Below are positions 43,384 through 52,529 of a DNA stretch of 64,000 bases, one piece after another; position 1 is the first letter of the stretch; each line of letters starts with the position of its first letter. The DNA comes from Streptomyces sp. CG4. GTDB lineage: Bacteria > Actinomycetota > Actinomycetes > Streptomycetales > Streptomycetaceae. The stretch is from NCBI RefSeq assembly GCF_041080655.1, contig NZ_CP163525.1, positions 5,270,001 through 5,334,000 on the forward strand. The letters are read 5' to 3'. A model generated the notes under the pieces. It saw only the letters and a list, made by a program, of their open reading frames with translations. It made no database searches and had not been told where the DNA came from. The translations under genes and the position numbers were made by a program.

Positions 43384-43577
43384 GCGGCCCCGGAACCGGG
43401 CGCTAGCCGACCCGGGATCGCGCGCCAGCCGACCCGGAACCGGACGTCGGCCGACGGACCGGGCCGCCCACTACGACGACTGCCGTTCGGTATTTCGGTA
43501 TGTCGATGCCTGCGCCCAGCCGGTGAGCCCGTCACATCTCCGGCCCGTCGATCGTCAGTGAAGCAGAGGACCCAGGG

Positions 43578-44462
43578 ATGGCGACGGAGAGGCCGGAGAG
43601 CCCGATGAGTGACAACGAGCAGCACCGCGACGACGACCTTCTCGCCGAGCGGTTCGAGGCATACCGGGGGCATCTGCGGGCCGTCGCCTACCGGATGCTG
43701 GGCTCGGCCACGGAGGCCGAGGACGCGGTGCAGGAGGCGTGGTTCCGGCTGAGTCGGTCCGACGCCGGTGAGGTGGGCAACCTGGGCGGCTGGCTGACGA
43801 CCGTGGTGGGCCGGGTCTGCCTCGACATGCTCCGCTCCCGCCGCTCCCGGGGCGAGCAGTCGCTGGACACCTGGCATCCGGGGCCGTCCGCCGAGCCGGA
43901 TCCGGCGCAGGACGCCGTGCTCGCGGACTCGGTCGGGGTGGCCCTGCTCGTCGTCCTGGAGACGCTCTCGCCGGCCGAGCGGCTGGCGTTCGTGCTGCAC
44001 GACCTGTTCGGGGTGCCGTTCGAGGAGGTCGGCGGGGTGCTCGGGCGCAGCCCGGCCGCGGCGCGGCAGCTGGCCAGCCGGGCGCGGCGGCGGGTGCGGG
44101 GAGCGGATGCGCCGGAGGCCGATCTGGTGCGGCAGCGGGAGGTCGTCGACGCGTTTCTGGCGGCGGCGCGGGGCGGTGACTTCGAGGGGCTGCTGGCCGT
44201 GCTCGATCCGGACGTGGTGGCGCGCAGCGAGGCCGGTGCGACGGTGGGGGCGGCCGGGGTCGCCTCGGGGGCGAAGAGCTTCGCGCATCTTGCGCGGGTG
44301 GCGCGGCCGGCGCTGGTGGACGGCGCGACGGGGCTGGTCGTGTACGCCGACGGTCGCGTCGAGCGGGTCCTGACGTTCACCTTCGCCGCCGACCGCATCA
44401 CGTCCATCGACGTCGTCACGAACCCGGCGGACCTGTCGACGCTGACGATCGAGCCGGCATAG
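43578..44462 (+). CDS. SigJ-type ECF RNA polymerase sigma factor with C-terminal SnoaL-like domain
   Basis: 294 residues. Region 2 (FEAYRGHLRAVAYRMLGSATEAEDAVQEAWFRL), region 4 (LSPAERLAFVLHDLFGVPFEEVGGVLGRSPAAARQLASRAR) and a SnoaL-like domain of ~100 residues (VVDAFLAAARGGDFEGLLAVLDPDVVARSEAG), as in SigJ/ECF41-like factors where the extra domain controls activity instead of a separate anti-sigma factor. No anti-sigma gene is adjacent. Its 3' end is tandemly repeated. Confidence 0.92.
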   Translation: MATERPESPMSDNEQHRDDDLLAERFEAYRGHLRAVAYRMLGSATEAEDAVQEAWFRLSRSDAGEVGNLGGWLTTVVGRVCLDMLRSRRSRGEQSLDTWHPGPSAEPDPAQDAVLADSVGVALLVVLETLSPAERLAFVLHDLFGVPFEEVGGVLGRSPAAARQLASRARRRVRGADAPEADLVRQREVVDAFLAAARGGDFEGLLAVLDPDVVARSEAGATVGAAGVASGAKSFAHLARVARPALVDGATGLVVYADGRVERVLTFTFAADRITSIDVVTNPADLSTLTIEPA

Positions 44463-44520
44463 ACCGACGCTGACGATCGAGGCCGGCATAGACCGACGCT
44501 GACGATCGAGCCGGCGTAGA
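44437..44520. repeat. Three ~28-bp tandem repeats spanning the sigma-factor stop codon
   Basis: Units beginning CGACGCTGACGATCGAG at 44437, 44465 and 44494; the first contains the end of the coding sequence and TAG, the second has one extra G. Confidence 0.9.
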
Positions 44521-44569
44521 TCTGGCGGCCGGCTCGGGGAGCGCGTCCCGCTCGCCCGCGCCGGCGGCG

Positions 44570-45097
44570 CTATGCGGGCGCGTGCCGGGCCACGTACTCC
44601 TCGTACGGCTCGATTCCCACCTCCGCTCGGCGTTCGTCCAGGTGCTCGGGATCGATGGTCGGCCACGGGACCGGGGAGCCGTTGTGGACGGCGGCGATCT
44701 GGGTGCCGTAGATCTGTTCGTGGCCCTCGTTGACGAGGGTGCGGTCGCGGAGGAAGGCGAGGTCGCGGGCGGCGGCCCTGCCTTCCGCGACCGCCTGCTC
44801 CAGCAGGCGTAGCGCGCGGCGCTGGATGTCGAGCCGGCGGTCCGCGTGCTGGGCGATCAGCCAGGCCGCACGGGCGGCCTCCGGGCCGACCCGGTCGGCG
44901 GTGGGCCAGCCGTGTTCGTCCATGATCTCGCCGAGCCGGTCCGCGTGCCGCGCGGTCAGCCGGCGCCACGCGAGCTGTTCGGCCGGGTCGTCGCTGTGGG
45001 CGCGGGCGGCCAGTTCGTGGTCCGCCGTGGCCATCCGTGCCAATTCCGCGGCCAGTTCCGCGGCCGGTTCGGTGTGGTGCGGACGGTCGTTCGTCAT
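44570..45097 (-). CDS. DUF6624-type conserved hypothetical protein
   Basis: 175 residues from ATG 45097, preceded by GAGGAG. Helical: LARMATADHELAARAH, LTARHADRLGEIMDEHGWPTADRVG, AWLIAQHADRRLDIQRRALRLLEQAV, and a C-terminal DRTLVNEGHEQIYGTQI. The pattern of His and Asp in repeated helices (HADR twice) is typical of DUF6624. No enzymatic role is known. Divergent and separate from the flavin reductase. Confidence 0.75.
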   Translation of the reverse strand: MTNDRPHHTEPAAELAAELARMATADHELAARAHSDDPAEQLAWRRLTARHADRLGEIMDEHGWPTADRVGPEAARAAWLIAQHADRRLDIQRRALRLLEQAVAEGRAAARDLAFLRDRTLVNEGHEQIYGTQIAAVHNGSPVPWPTIDPEHLDERRAEVGIEPYEEYVARHAPA

Positions 45098-45245
45098 CGT
45101 CAACTCCTCGGAAATGCCGTGCCGTTGGGTGCATGGAAACCCTAGGGGCGTTTCCGGATGCGAAGATCATCCGTGAAGATGGTGACAGGGCGGGTGCAAA
45201 ACCTGGATACTGGATTTACGCCGCGATAATCGAGAACTTCGCCGG

Positions 45246-45818
45246 TCAGTCCAACTGGCGGTACCGGCCGCGGAAATACAGCAGCGGGCCGCCCTCCGCG
45301 CTCGGGACGTGTGCGGTCAGGACGCGGCCGATGACGAGGGTGTGGTCGCCGGCCGTCACCCGCTGCTCGGTGCGGCACTCCAGCGTGGCCAGCGCGCCGC
45401 CGACCAGTGGGGCGCCGGTGGCCTCGCCGCGGACGTAGGGGATGTCCTCGAAGAGCAGCCGGTCGCTGATCCGGCCCTTCATCGCGAACCGGCCCGCGAT
45501 GTGCCGCTGGCTCTCGGTGAGCACCGACACCGCCCACAGGGGCTGTTCGTCGAGCAGGTCGTCCATGCGGGCGCCCGCACGCAGGCTGACCAGGACAAGC
45601 GGCGGGTCGAGGGAGACCGACAGGAAGGCGGTGGCGGTCATGCCGACGTCCTCCACGCCCGGCGCGTCCGGATCGTCCGGGTCCAGTGGCGGCTCCTGCG
45701 CGGTCACCAGGACCACTCCGGCGGCCAGTCGGGACATCGCGGCCCGGAACTCGTCGTTGCTCACCCCCTCAGCATGCCCGGAAGCGGCGGTGGCGGGGGA
45801 TGAGGGCGTCTTCAGCAC
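45246..45818 (-). CDS. Flavin reductase family protein
   Basis: 190 residues, GTG start at 45818 (a GTG at 45764 is possible). FRAAMSRLAAGVVLVTAQ, GMTATAFLSVSLDPPLVLVSL and the RYRQL end are typical of FMN-binding flavin reductases that supply reduced flavin to two-component monooxygenases. An acidic insertion PLDPDDPDAPGVEDV lies between the first two strands. No monooxygenase partner is nearby, so the client is unknown. Confidence 0.9.
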   Translation of the reverse strand: MLKTPSSPATAASGHAEGVSNDEFRAAMSRLAAGVVLVTAQEPPLDPDDPDAPGVEDVGMTATAFLSVSLDPPLVLVSLRAGARMDDLLDEQPLWAVSVLTESQRHIAGRFAMKGRISDRLLFEDIPYVRGEATGAPLVGGALATLECRTEQRVTAGDHTLVIGRVLTAHVPSAEGGPLLYFRGRYRQLD

Positions 45819-46209
45819 GCCGGAAACGCTAATCTCCGCTCTGCACGAACCGCATCGGGCCTTCGCCCGAGCCGGGTCCTAGGACCAACGGCCGAGCGGG
45901 CCGGCCGCCGGCCGCCGAGGGCCGCGATCTGCACCGCCTCCCGGTGCGACAATCGCGTGCATCATGTGCGCACGCCCGCAAAACTTCCGTTCAGGAAACG
46001 CACAGGGAAACCGCGGAAACTCCACTCAATTGTTCACGTTCTCCTGTGACTTGAGTCACAAGAGGCAGGAATTGTTGACCCTGTGTACCGAGTGGGCAGC
46101 GCGCTGTGATTCAGTGGCGGGGAAAGTCAGACAGCACCGTAAGAGGCACCCAAGAGAAGCGCCGAAGACAACCCTTGATTCGCTGCGAGGTCTCGGGGGG
46201 AGGGCGAGC
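45819..46209 (+). other. Divergent intergenic region and leader of the diguanylate cyclase gene
   Basis: 391 bases. Holds the BldD-like palindrome at 46045–46060 and a GGGGGGAGGG purine run before the cyclase ATG. An in-frame extension back to 45964 has no family similarity. Confidence 0.5.
46045..46060. promoter_or_regulatory. BldD-like palindromic operator upstream of the diguanylate cyclase
   Basis: TGTGACT and AGTCACA are perfect inverted 7-mers separated by TG, resembling BldD boxes (AGTnAC/GTnACT-type halves). The S. coelicolor orthologue cdgB is a known BldD target, which strengthens the match. Confidence 0.55.
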
Positions 46210-47865
46210 ATGGAGACCGAGTCGGAGCCGTACGTCCGTCTTGCGTCCCTGCGGCAGCTGCACCAGGTCATGGCCGACATGAACACGGCACGCAGCCTGG
46301 CGGACACACTGCAGACCGTCTCCGACGGCGCCGTACACGCCCTCGGCTACGAGATGGCGTGCGTGAACCTCGTCCGCCCCGACGGCGATCTCGTCGTCGC
46401 CGCGTTCTCCGGGAACTCCGCCGCCGAGGCCCTGATCACCGGCCGGGTCGGCTCCCGCGAGTCCTGGGAGCGCCGGCTGCACATGGGCGAGAACTGGGGC
46501 GACCTGGTCTTCATACCGCACACCGAGGGCTGGGTGCTGGACGACGACGACGTACCCCAGTGGTACACGGACGGGCCCGCGCCGCGCTTCGAGGACGAGT
46601 GGCACCCCTCCGACCGCCTCTTCGCCCCCATGTACACGCCGGGCGTGCAGGGCGGCTCCTCCGGCGAGCTGCTCGGGGTCATCTCCGTCGACCGGCCGCG
46701 CAACGGCCGCCGCCCCGGCGCCTGGGGCCGCGAGGCCCTGCAGATGTACGCCTTCCAGGCCGCCATCGCCATCAGCAACGCCCGTCTACGCGCGAATATG
46801 CAGCGGGCACTGGTCCGCCTGGAGCGCGAGCAGCAGGCGCTGCGGGCCAGTGAGGAAAGCTTCAGGCAGGCCTTCGAGTACGCCCCCTCGGGCATGGCGA
46901 TCGCTGAGATGGGCGGCGACCAGCACGGCCGCATCCTGCGCACCAACGACGCCCTGTGTCGCCTGCTGGGCCGCCCCGCCTCCGCGATGCGCCGCTACTC
47001 CTTCTCCGACCTCGTCCACCCCGAGGACATCGGCACCCTGCTGCGGACCTCGGCGGAGGGCGGCCGGGCGGAACTGCGCCTGGGCCGCCGGGACGGCACG
47101 TATGTCTGGGTGTCCCTGCGCAACAGCGTCGTCGCGGACGCCGCCGACGGCCCGCGCTTCCTCCTCACCCACGTCGAGGACATAGAGGAGCGCAAGCGCC
47201 GCGAGCTGCAGCTCGCCCACCGCGCCTCCCACGACTCCCTCACAGGCCTGCCGAACTCCGCCGAGCTGCGCTCGCGCCTGGCGTCCCGGCTGTGCCGGCG
47301 CGCGGCCCACGCCGGCGAGCTGGAGTCCCTGGACGCGGCCTACGGCCACCCCGCCTTCGACACCCCCGCCGGCCACGGCTTCGACTTCCGGCCGGGCACG
47401 GAGGGGTACGACGGCTACGACCACCATGTGCACACCGTCGCCCCCGAGGACGGCCAGGACGACGGCACCAAGGGCCTCGCGGTGCTCTTCTGCGACCTCG
47501 ACGGCTTCAAGTCGATCAACGACCGCTTCGGGCACAACGCGGGCGACGCGGTGTTGATCGAGGTGGCGCGCAGGCTGTCCCGGGGTGTCCGCGACGGCGA
47601 CACGGTCGCCCGCCTCGGCGGCGACGAGTTCGTGATCCTCGCCGACGGCCTCGGCCGGGCCGACGCCCAGGATCTCGCCGTACGGCTGCGCAACGAGATC
47701 ATCCAGCCGATCCGCGCCGAGGGACGGGCCGTCCGGGTGGGCGCGAGCTTCGGCATCGGGTGGGCACACTGCGGCATGACCGCGGACGAAGTGTTGAAGT
47801 CAGCCGACGAACGTATGTACGTAGAGAAACGATCTCGTCCCAAACAACACCGACGCGCCGGGTGA
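46210..47865 (+). CDS. cdgB: GAF-PAS-GGDEF diguanylate cyclase (CdgB-like)
   Basis: 551 residues from ATG 46210. A GAF domain (~10–195), a short coiled coil (ALVRLEREQQALRASEES), a PAS domain (~215–325, ending HVEDIEERKRRELQL) and a GGDEF domain (~335–545) with SHDSLTGLPN, FCDLDGFKSINDRFGH and the intact active site RLGGDEF. A low-complexity insertion (~385–430, EGYDGYDHH) interrupts the GGDEF domain, a feature of streptomycete CdgB. Makes c-di-GMP, the BldD co-repressor that delays sporulation. Architecture and gene position match S. coelicolor CdgB. Confidence 0.92.
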   Translation: METESEPYVRLASLRQLHQVMADMNTARSLADTLQTVSDGAVHALGYEMACVNLVRPDGDLVVAAFSGNSAAEALITGRVGSRESWERRLHMGENWGDLVFIPHTEGWVLDDDDVPQWYTDGPAPRFEDEWHPSDRLFAPMYTPGVQGGSSGELLGVISVDRPRNGRRPGAWGREALQMYAFQAAIAISNARLRANMQRALVRLEREQQALRASEESFRQAFEYAPSGMAIAEMGGDQHGRILRTNDALCRLLGRPASAMRRYSFSDLVHPEDIGTLLRTSAEGGRAELRLGRRDGTYVWVSLRNSVVADAADGPRFLLTHVEDIEERKRRELQLAHRASHDSLTGLPNSAELRSRLASRLCRRAAHAGELESLDAAYGHPAFDTPAGHGFDFRPGTEGYDGYDHHVHTVAPEDGQDDGTKGLAVLFCDLDGFKSINDRFGHNAGDAVLIEVARRLSRGVRDGDTVARLGGDEFVILADGLGRADAQDLAVRLRNEIIQPIRAEGRAVRVGASFGIGWAHCGMTADEVLKSADERMYVEKRSRPKQHRRAG

Positions 47866-47981
47866 TCCGCAGGTCAGGGACTTGATGCGATTCGAGTCAC
47901 CCGTTTGGCTCAGTCGGAGCGGGTAGGCTCGCCCTTCCAGACCTGTATCGATCCACCCGCACCCGCTGAGGAGACCAAGGG

Positions 47982-48914
47982 ATGACGCCCGGCGAAAACG
48001 GCCCGAGCACGCCCGAGGACGACGACCCGTTCGGCTATCTGTACGCAGACGGCCAGGCCAGAGGGGCCCAGCCGCCGTCCGGCGGTTACGGCTACCCGAA
48101 CTCGGTCAGCAGGGTGCGTGCGGTCGGCGAGCGCCAGTACGGCCAGCAGCCGTCGGCGTACGGCCAGCAGCCCGGCATCCCGCAGCAGCAGGGTGCCTAC
48201 GGCCATCCGAACGCCCACTACCAGGCCCCGGAGACCCTGCCCGGCGGCGCCCCGCCGAGCGGCCCCCGATCCGCGCCGCCCGCCCCCGGCCGCCGCGGCC
48301 CGAACACCAAGGGCCTGCTGATCGGCGCGATCGCGGTGGTCGCCGCGGTCGTCATAGGGATCAGCGTGGCGATGCTCAACGGCAGCGACGGCAAGAAGAA
48401 CGACAACCAGGCGGGCACGACGCCGAGCCAGTCCCAGAGCCAGGGTCCGAGCCCGTCCAGCAGCAGCTCGGCGTCCGGCGAGCTGAAGACCGACGCGGGT
48501 GCCCTCCAGTTGGCGGGCGGCGCGGCGAAAGCCACGGACGTCAAGGGCGCGCAGACCTCTGACGGTTCCTATGTGGGCGGCCTGAACCAGGCCGGCTCCT
48601 CCATCACCTGGACTGTCAACAACGTCCCCTCGGACGGCACCTACACTCTGTTCGCGCACTTCAGCGTGCCCGGGCAGGACCAGAAGATGACGGTCAGCAT
48701 CAACGGTAAGCCGTTCGCCCCCGGGCTGCCGCTGAAGAACTACGCGCACGCCAAGGCCGGCGACTTCGTGAACGGCTGGACGACAACCTACGTGTGGCCC
48801 ACCCTCAACCAGGGCTCCAACACGATCTCCATCTCCTGCCAGGCCGGCGACCAGTGCAACGCGCTGATCGACCAGCTGTGGCTCAAGCAGGGCCAGCACA
48901 CGCGCAACGGCTAG
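47982..48914 (+). CDS. Membrane-anchored protein with C-terminal carbohydrate-binding-like domain
   Basis: 310 residues. Residues 1–105 are cytoplasmic, rich in Gln, Tyr, Gly and Pro (GQQPSAYGQQPG); one transmembrane helix (LLIGAIAVVAAVVIGISVAML); a Ser-rich linker; then a ~130-residue beta domain (GSSITWTVNNVPSDGTYTLFAHFSVPG... NTISISCQAGD) like CBM6/CBM35 modules. There is no catalytic domain. Probably binds cell-wall or external sugars. Lies between the cyclase and sugar-metabolism genes. Confidence 0.8.
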   Translation: MTPGENGPSTPEDDDPFGYLYADGQARGAQPPSGGYGYPNSVSRVRAVGERQYGQQPSAYGQQPGIPQQQGAYGHPNAHYQAPETLPGGAPPSGPRSAPPAPGRRGPNTKGLLIGAIAVVAAVVIGISVAMLNGSDGKKNDNQAGTTPSQSQSQGPSPSSSSSASGELKTDAGALQLAGGAAKATDVKGAQTSDGSYVGGLNQAGSSITWTVNNVPSDGTYTLFAHFSVPGQDQKMTVSINGKPFAPGLPLKNYAHAKAGDFVNGWTTTYVWPTLNQGSNTISISCQAGDQCNALIDQLWLKQGQHTRNG

Positions 48915-49018
48915 GCCCCCGACTGCGGCCGTAAGAGTGGTTAGTTCGGTGAGCGGTTTTTCGGAATGATCGGCCGGGGCAGCTTGGTGGCGACGTTGTC
49001 CTAGACGAGGTGGAAACC

Positions 49019-49318
49019 ATGCGTGTACGTAGAGCCTTGGCCATCGTGATCGCCACTCCTGTCCTGCTCGCCGCGATCGGCATGACCGGCGCATCCGCGG
49101 CCACTCCGCAAAAGCCCACCACCGAGAGGTCGATCGCCCGCCCCGAGCCTGCCGGCGGCAGCAGGGACGGAGAGGGTAAAACGGCTGACAGCGCGCACGG
49201 TGCCGACCATGCGCACGGCGCGCCCAAAAAGGCTGCCGAACAAGAGGAACCGGAAGAGGGTCTCCTCGGCACCATCGCAGGTGAACTCTTTGATCGCGTT
49301 TCTCCTGTGAGGACATGA
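49019..49318 (+). CDS. Small secreted protein of unknown function
   Basis: 99 residues, ATG 49019 with GAGGTGG upstream. A Sec signal peptide (RVRRALAIVIATPVLLAAIGMTGASA) precedes a charged, disordered mature chain rich in Ala, Glu, Lys and His (HGADHAHGAPKKAAEQEEPEEG) ending in a short amphipathic segment LLGTIAGELFDRV. No Cys, no known domain. Convergent with the sugar kinase gene. Confidence 0.7.
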   Translation: MRVRRALAIVIATPVLLAAIGMTGASAATPQKPTTERSIARPEPAGGSRDGEGKTADSAHGADHAHGAPKKAAEQEEPEEGLLGTIAGELFDRVSPVRT

Positions 49319-49337
49319 GAGACGGGTCAAGAAGGGC

Positions 49338-50270
49338 TCACGCGGCGCTGGAGTCCCCGGTCACGGAGATCCTTGCCAGTAGTTGCTCGTAAGCGTCCCG
49401 GTCGAACTCGCCCGCCGCCGGAGCCATCACGGTCGCCGCGGAGAGTGCGACCGCGCGAGCCAGCCGGTCCGGCCAGGGCAACCGCTGCACCAGGCCCGAG
49501 AGCAGGCCGGCGACCGCCGAGTCGCCGGCGCCCGTCGGGTTGCCGTGTATCCGGGCCGGTGGGGTGGCGCGCCAGCGGCCCTCGGGGGTGACGGCGAGCA
49601 GGCCGTCCGCGCCGAGGGAGGCGACGACCGCGTGGGCGCCGCGGCGGCGGGCGTCCTGTGTGGCGCGCAACGGCTCGTGGGAGCCGGTGAGTTCGGCGAG
49701 TTCGTCGGTGTTCGGCTTGATGAGGTCCGGGCGGGCCGCCACGCCGCGGCGCAGTGGCTCGCCGCTGGTGTCCAGCAGTACGGGGGCTCCGGCGGCGCGG
49801 GCGGCTCTGACGAGATGGGCGTACGCGCCGACCGGGACGCCCGGTGGCAGGCTGCCGCACAGGGCCACCGCGCGGACTCCGCCGTCCAGGAGCTCCTCGT
49901 ACCGGTCGAGGAAGGCGCCCCACTCGGCCGGCGCGATCTGCGGGCCGGGCTCGTTCAACTGGGTGGTGTCACCGGAGAGTTCGTCCACCACGGCGATCGT
50001 GCGGCGGGTCGCCCCGGCGACCGGGACCAGCGCGTCCGTCAGACCGGGGATGCCGCCGAGCTGGTCGCGCATCGCACGCCCGGTCGCGCCGCCCACGAAC
50101 CCCGTGACCGTCGTCTCGTGCCCGAGCGCGGCCAGTACCCGGGCCACGTTCACGCCCTTGCCGCCGGGCCGCTCGACGACGTCCGAGACCCGGTGCGAGG
50201 CGTGCGGCCGTAGCGACCGCACGCGATAGGTGAGGTCGAGAGCGGTGTTCAGTGTGACCGTGAGGATCAC
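49338..50270 (-). CDS. PfkB-family sugar kinase (1-phosphofructokinase-like)
   Basis: 310 residues from GTG 50270, with GAGGGAGG nine bases ahead. ILTVTLNTALDLTYRV at the start and RPGGKGVNVARVLAALGHE are the PfkB signature 1 of FruK/LacC-type kinases; NPTGAGDSAVAGLL is signature 2 with the catalytic Asp. Phosphorylates a sugar phosphate, fructose-1-phosphate or tagatose-6-phosphate being usual. It precedes nagA on the same strand after about 110 bases, so tagatose/aminosugar catabolism is plausible; the PTS fructose genes that go with fruK are absent. Confidence 0.9.
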   Translation of the reverse strand: MILTVTLNTALDLTYRVRSLRPHASHRVSDVVERPGGKGVNVARVLAALGHETTVTGFVGGATGRAMRDQLGGIPGLTDALVPVAGATRRTIAVVDELSGDTTQLNEPGPQIAPAEWGAFLDRYEELLDGGVRAVALCGSLPPGVPVGAYAHLVRAARAAGAPVLLDTSGEPLRRGVAARPDLIKPNTDELAELTGSHEPLRATQDARRRGAHAVVASLGADGLLAVTPEGRWRATPPARIHGNPTGAGDSAVAGLLSGLVQRLPWPDRLARAVALSAATVMAPAAGEFDRDAYEQLLARISVTGDSSAA

Positions 50271-50380
50271 CCGGGCCGGCCTCCCTCGAAGTTCCTTCGT
50301 TTTCTGGGGCCCGATCATGCCAAAGAGACGGCGGCCAGCCCAGTGACGGGTCGGCCGCCGTCGAGGGAAAGGCGGGCAGA

Positions 50381-51523
50381 TCAGGCCAGTTGGGGCGGGA
50401 CCACCCACGCGCCGTGCCGCATCACGCCCTTGAGGCCGAAGTCCGCGTCCAGCAGGAGCAGGTCGGCGTCCTTGCCGGGTTCCAGGGAGCCGATGCGGTC
50501 GAAGAGGCCGAGGAGGCGGGCGGGGTTGACGGACAGGGCCGTCACGGCGTCCTCGACCGAGAGCCTGTCGATGGTCACCGCCCGCTGGAACGCGCGGTCC
50601 AGGGTGAGCGTGGAGCCCGCGATCGAGCCGCCCTGCACCAGCCGGGCCACGCCCTCGCTGACCTCGACCTCCAGCGGGCCGAGCATGTAGCGGCCGTCGC
50701 CGATGCCGGCCGCGTCCATCGCGTCCGTGATGAACGCGACCCGGTCCGCGCCCGCGTGGTGGAAGGCCAGCTCCAGCGCGGCCGGGTGGAGATGCGTGCC
50801 GTCGTTGATCAACTCGACCGTGACCCGCTCGTCCTCCAGCAGGGCGGCGATCGGACCGGGCGTGCGGTGGCCCAGCGGGGGCATCGCGTTGAAGAGGTGG
50901 GTGGCGACCGTGGCGCCCGCGTCGATGGCCTGGACGGTCTGTTCGTAGGTGGCGTCCGTGTGGCCGATCGCGGCGATCACGCCGTGCTCGGCCAGCAGCC
51001 GTACGGAGTCGAGGCCGCCCGGCAGCTCGGTGGCGAGCGTGACCATCTTCGCCCTGCCGCGTGCCGCGTCGATCAGCTTGCGGACCTCGGCGGGCTCCGG
51101 GTCGCGCAGCAGTTCCTCGGAGTGCGCGCCCTTGCGGCAGGGGGAGATGAACGGGCCCTCGAAGTGGATGCCCGCGATGTCTCCCTGCTCGGCCAGCTCG
51201 CTCAGCAGCCCGGCCTGCCGCGCGAGCAGGTCCATCTCGTCGGTGACGGTGGAGGCGACGAGGGTGGTGGTGCCGTGCACGCGGTGCGTGTGGATGGCCT
51301 TCAGGATGTCGTCGGGGGTGCCGGAGAAGGAGGCTCCGCCGCCGCCGTGGTTGTGGATGTCCACGAAGCCGGGGATCAGCCAGTGGCCGGATACGTCGAT
51401 GACCTCGGCGTTCTCGGGAGCGGCAGCCGTGATCTTCGTACCCTCGACGGATACGCGCCCGTCGTCCACCACTCCGCCGGGCAGCACCACCCGAGCACCT
51501 GTGAGAACCAAGCTGGGAGCCAT
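50381..51523 (-). CDS. nagA: N-acetylglucosamine-6-phosphate deacetylase
   Basis: 380 residues. Amidohydrolase fold: metal-site VDIHNHGGGGASF, EGPFISP, IGHTDATYEQ, ATHLFNAMPPLGHR and catalytic Asp in FITDAMDAAG. Removes acetate from GlcNAc-6-P, committing chitin-derived sugar to glycolysis or cell-wall precursors. Its ATG overlaps the stop of the ROK kinase (TGATG), so the two form one operon, matching S. coelicolor nagKA. Confidence 0.95.
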   Translation of the reverse strand: MAPSLVLTGARVVLPGGVVDDGRVSVEGTKITAAAPENAEVIDVSGHWLIPGFVDIHNHGGGGASFSGTPDDILKAIHTHRVHGTTTLVASTVTDEMDLLARQAGLLSELAEQGDIAGIHFEGPFISPCRKGAHSEELLRDPEPAEVRKLIDAARGRAKMVTLATELPGGLDSVRLLAEHGVIAAIGHTDATYEQTVQAIDAGATVATHLFNAMPPLGHRTPGPIAALLEDERVTVELINDGTHLHPAALELAFHHAGADRVAFITDAMDAAGIGDGRYMLGPLEVEVSEGVARLVQGGSIAGSTLTLDRAFQRAVTIDRLSVEDAVTALSVNPARLLGLFDRIGSLEPGKDADLLLLDADFGLKGVMRHGAWVVPPQLA

Positions 51524-52497
51524 CAGGCGGTTACCTCCGGGGGGTCGGTGGGGTCGGTGGGGTCGGTGGGGTCGAGGTCGGTGGAGTCGAGCAGGTCCTG
51601 CGCCAGCAGTCCCGCGCCCAGGCAGCCGGCCGTGTCGCCCAGGGCCGCGGGGACGATGACCGGCAGTTTCTGGAAGGTGACCCGCTGCCGGACGGCGTCC
51701 CGCAGGGGCTGGAACAACACTTCCCCGGCCTCGGCGAGACCGCCACCGATGATCAGGGTGCGCGGGTCCAGCAGGGTGAGCGCGGTGACCAGCCCGTCGG
51801 CGAGCGCGTCCACCGCCTCCTGCCAGACCCGGACGGCGTTCGGGTCACCGGACGCGACGGCCTTGGCGCAGTCGGCGGCGTCCGCGTCCGGGTCCCCGCA
51901 GGCCGCCGCCCAGGCCTCGGTCACGGCGGACGCGGAGGCGTACCGCTCCAGGCAGCCGTGTTGCCCGCACGGGCAGGGCGTGCCGGACGGTCGTACGACG
52001 ATGTGGCCGATCTCGCCCGCGAAGCCGTGCGCGCCCGCCTCGACCCGGCCGTCGATGCCGATGGCGCCGGCGATCCCGGTGCCGAGCGGTACGAACAGGA
52101 AGCGGTCGGCGCCCTTGCCCGCGCCGATCCGGCCCTCGGCGAGGCCGCCGGTGCGCACGTCGTGGCCGAGGGCGACGGGGATGCCGAGCCGCCGCGTGAG
52201 CAGTGCGCGCAGCGGTACGTCCCGCCAGCCGAGGTTGGCCGCGTAGGCGGCGATGCCCCGCTCCTCGTCGACGATGCCGGGGACGGCGATGCCGACAGCG
52301 GCGGCGGCCTCGCCGTAGCGCTGCAGGCCGTACGCGCGCAGCTCGGCGGCGAAGTCGAGGATCGTCTCGACCACCGCGTCCGGTCCGCGCTCGCGGCCGG
52401 TGGCGCGGCGGGCACGGTGCAGCAGTTCGCCGTCGTCGCCGACGAGGGCGGCCTTCATCCCGGTACCGCCCACGTCCAGGGCGATGACATGTCTCAC
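51523..52497 (-). CDS. nagK: ROK-family sugar kinase, likely N-acetylglucosamine kinase
   Basis: 324 residues from GTG 52497. ATP motif ALDVGGTGMKAAL, substrate motif GTGIAGAIGIDGRV and GFAGEIGHIVV, and the zinc cluster CPCGQHGCLERYAS characteristic of ROK proteins; no HTH, so it is an enzyme rather than a repressor. Coupled to nagA, which points to GlcNAc as substrate. The C-terminus carries DPT repeats coded by GGGTCGGTG tandem units, an oddity. Likely repressed by DasR through sites in its upstream region. Confidence 0.88.
   Translation of the reverse strand: MRHVIALDVGGTGMKAALVGDDGELLHRARRATGRERGPDAVVETILDFAAELRAYGLQRYGEAAAAVGIAVPGIVDEERGIAAYAANLGWRDVPLRALLTRRLGIPVALGHDVRTGGLAEGRIGAGKGADRFLFVPLGTGIAGAIGIDGRVEAGAHGFAGEIGHIVVRPSGTPCPCGQHGCLERYASASAVTEAWAAACGDPDADAADCAKAVASGDPNAVRVWQEAVDALADGLVTALTLLDPRTLIIGGGLAEAGEVLFQPLRDAVRQRVTFQKLPVIVPAALGDTAGCLGAGLLAQDLLDSTDLDPTDPTDPTDPPEVTA
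51538..51575. repeat. Nine-bp tandem repeats in the nagK 3' coding end
   Basis: GGGGTCGGT units repeat about four times, encoding Asp-Pro-Thr triplets near the C-terminus. Confidence 0.8.
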
Positions 52498-52529
52498 CAC
52501 GGCACCTAGTGTGGCCCGGCCACCCGCGA

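Noticed and set aside
42966..45170. 734-residue minus-strand frame over arfB and the sigma factor
   Set aside because: Shadow frame; arfB and the ECF factor are well supported on the plus strand.
45964..46209. N-terminal extension of the diguanylate cyclase
   Set aside because: The extension reads through the BldD-like palindrome, has no domain similarity, and a better ribosome site precedes the ATG at 46210.
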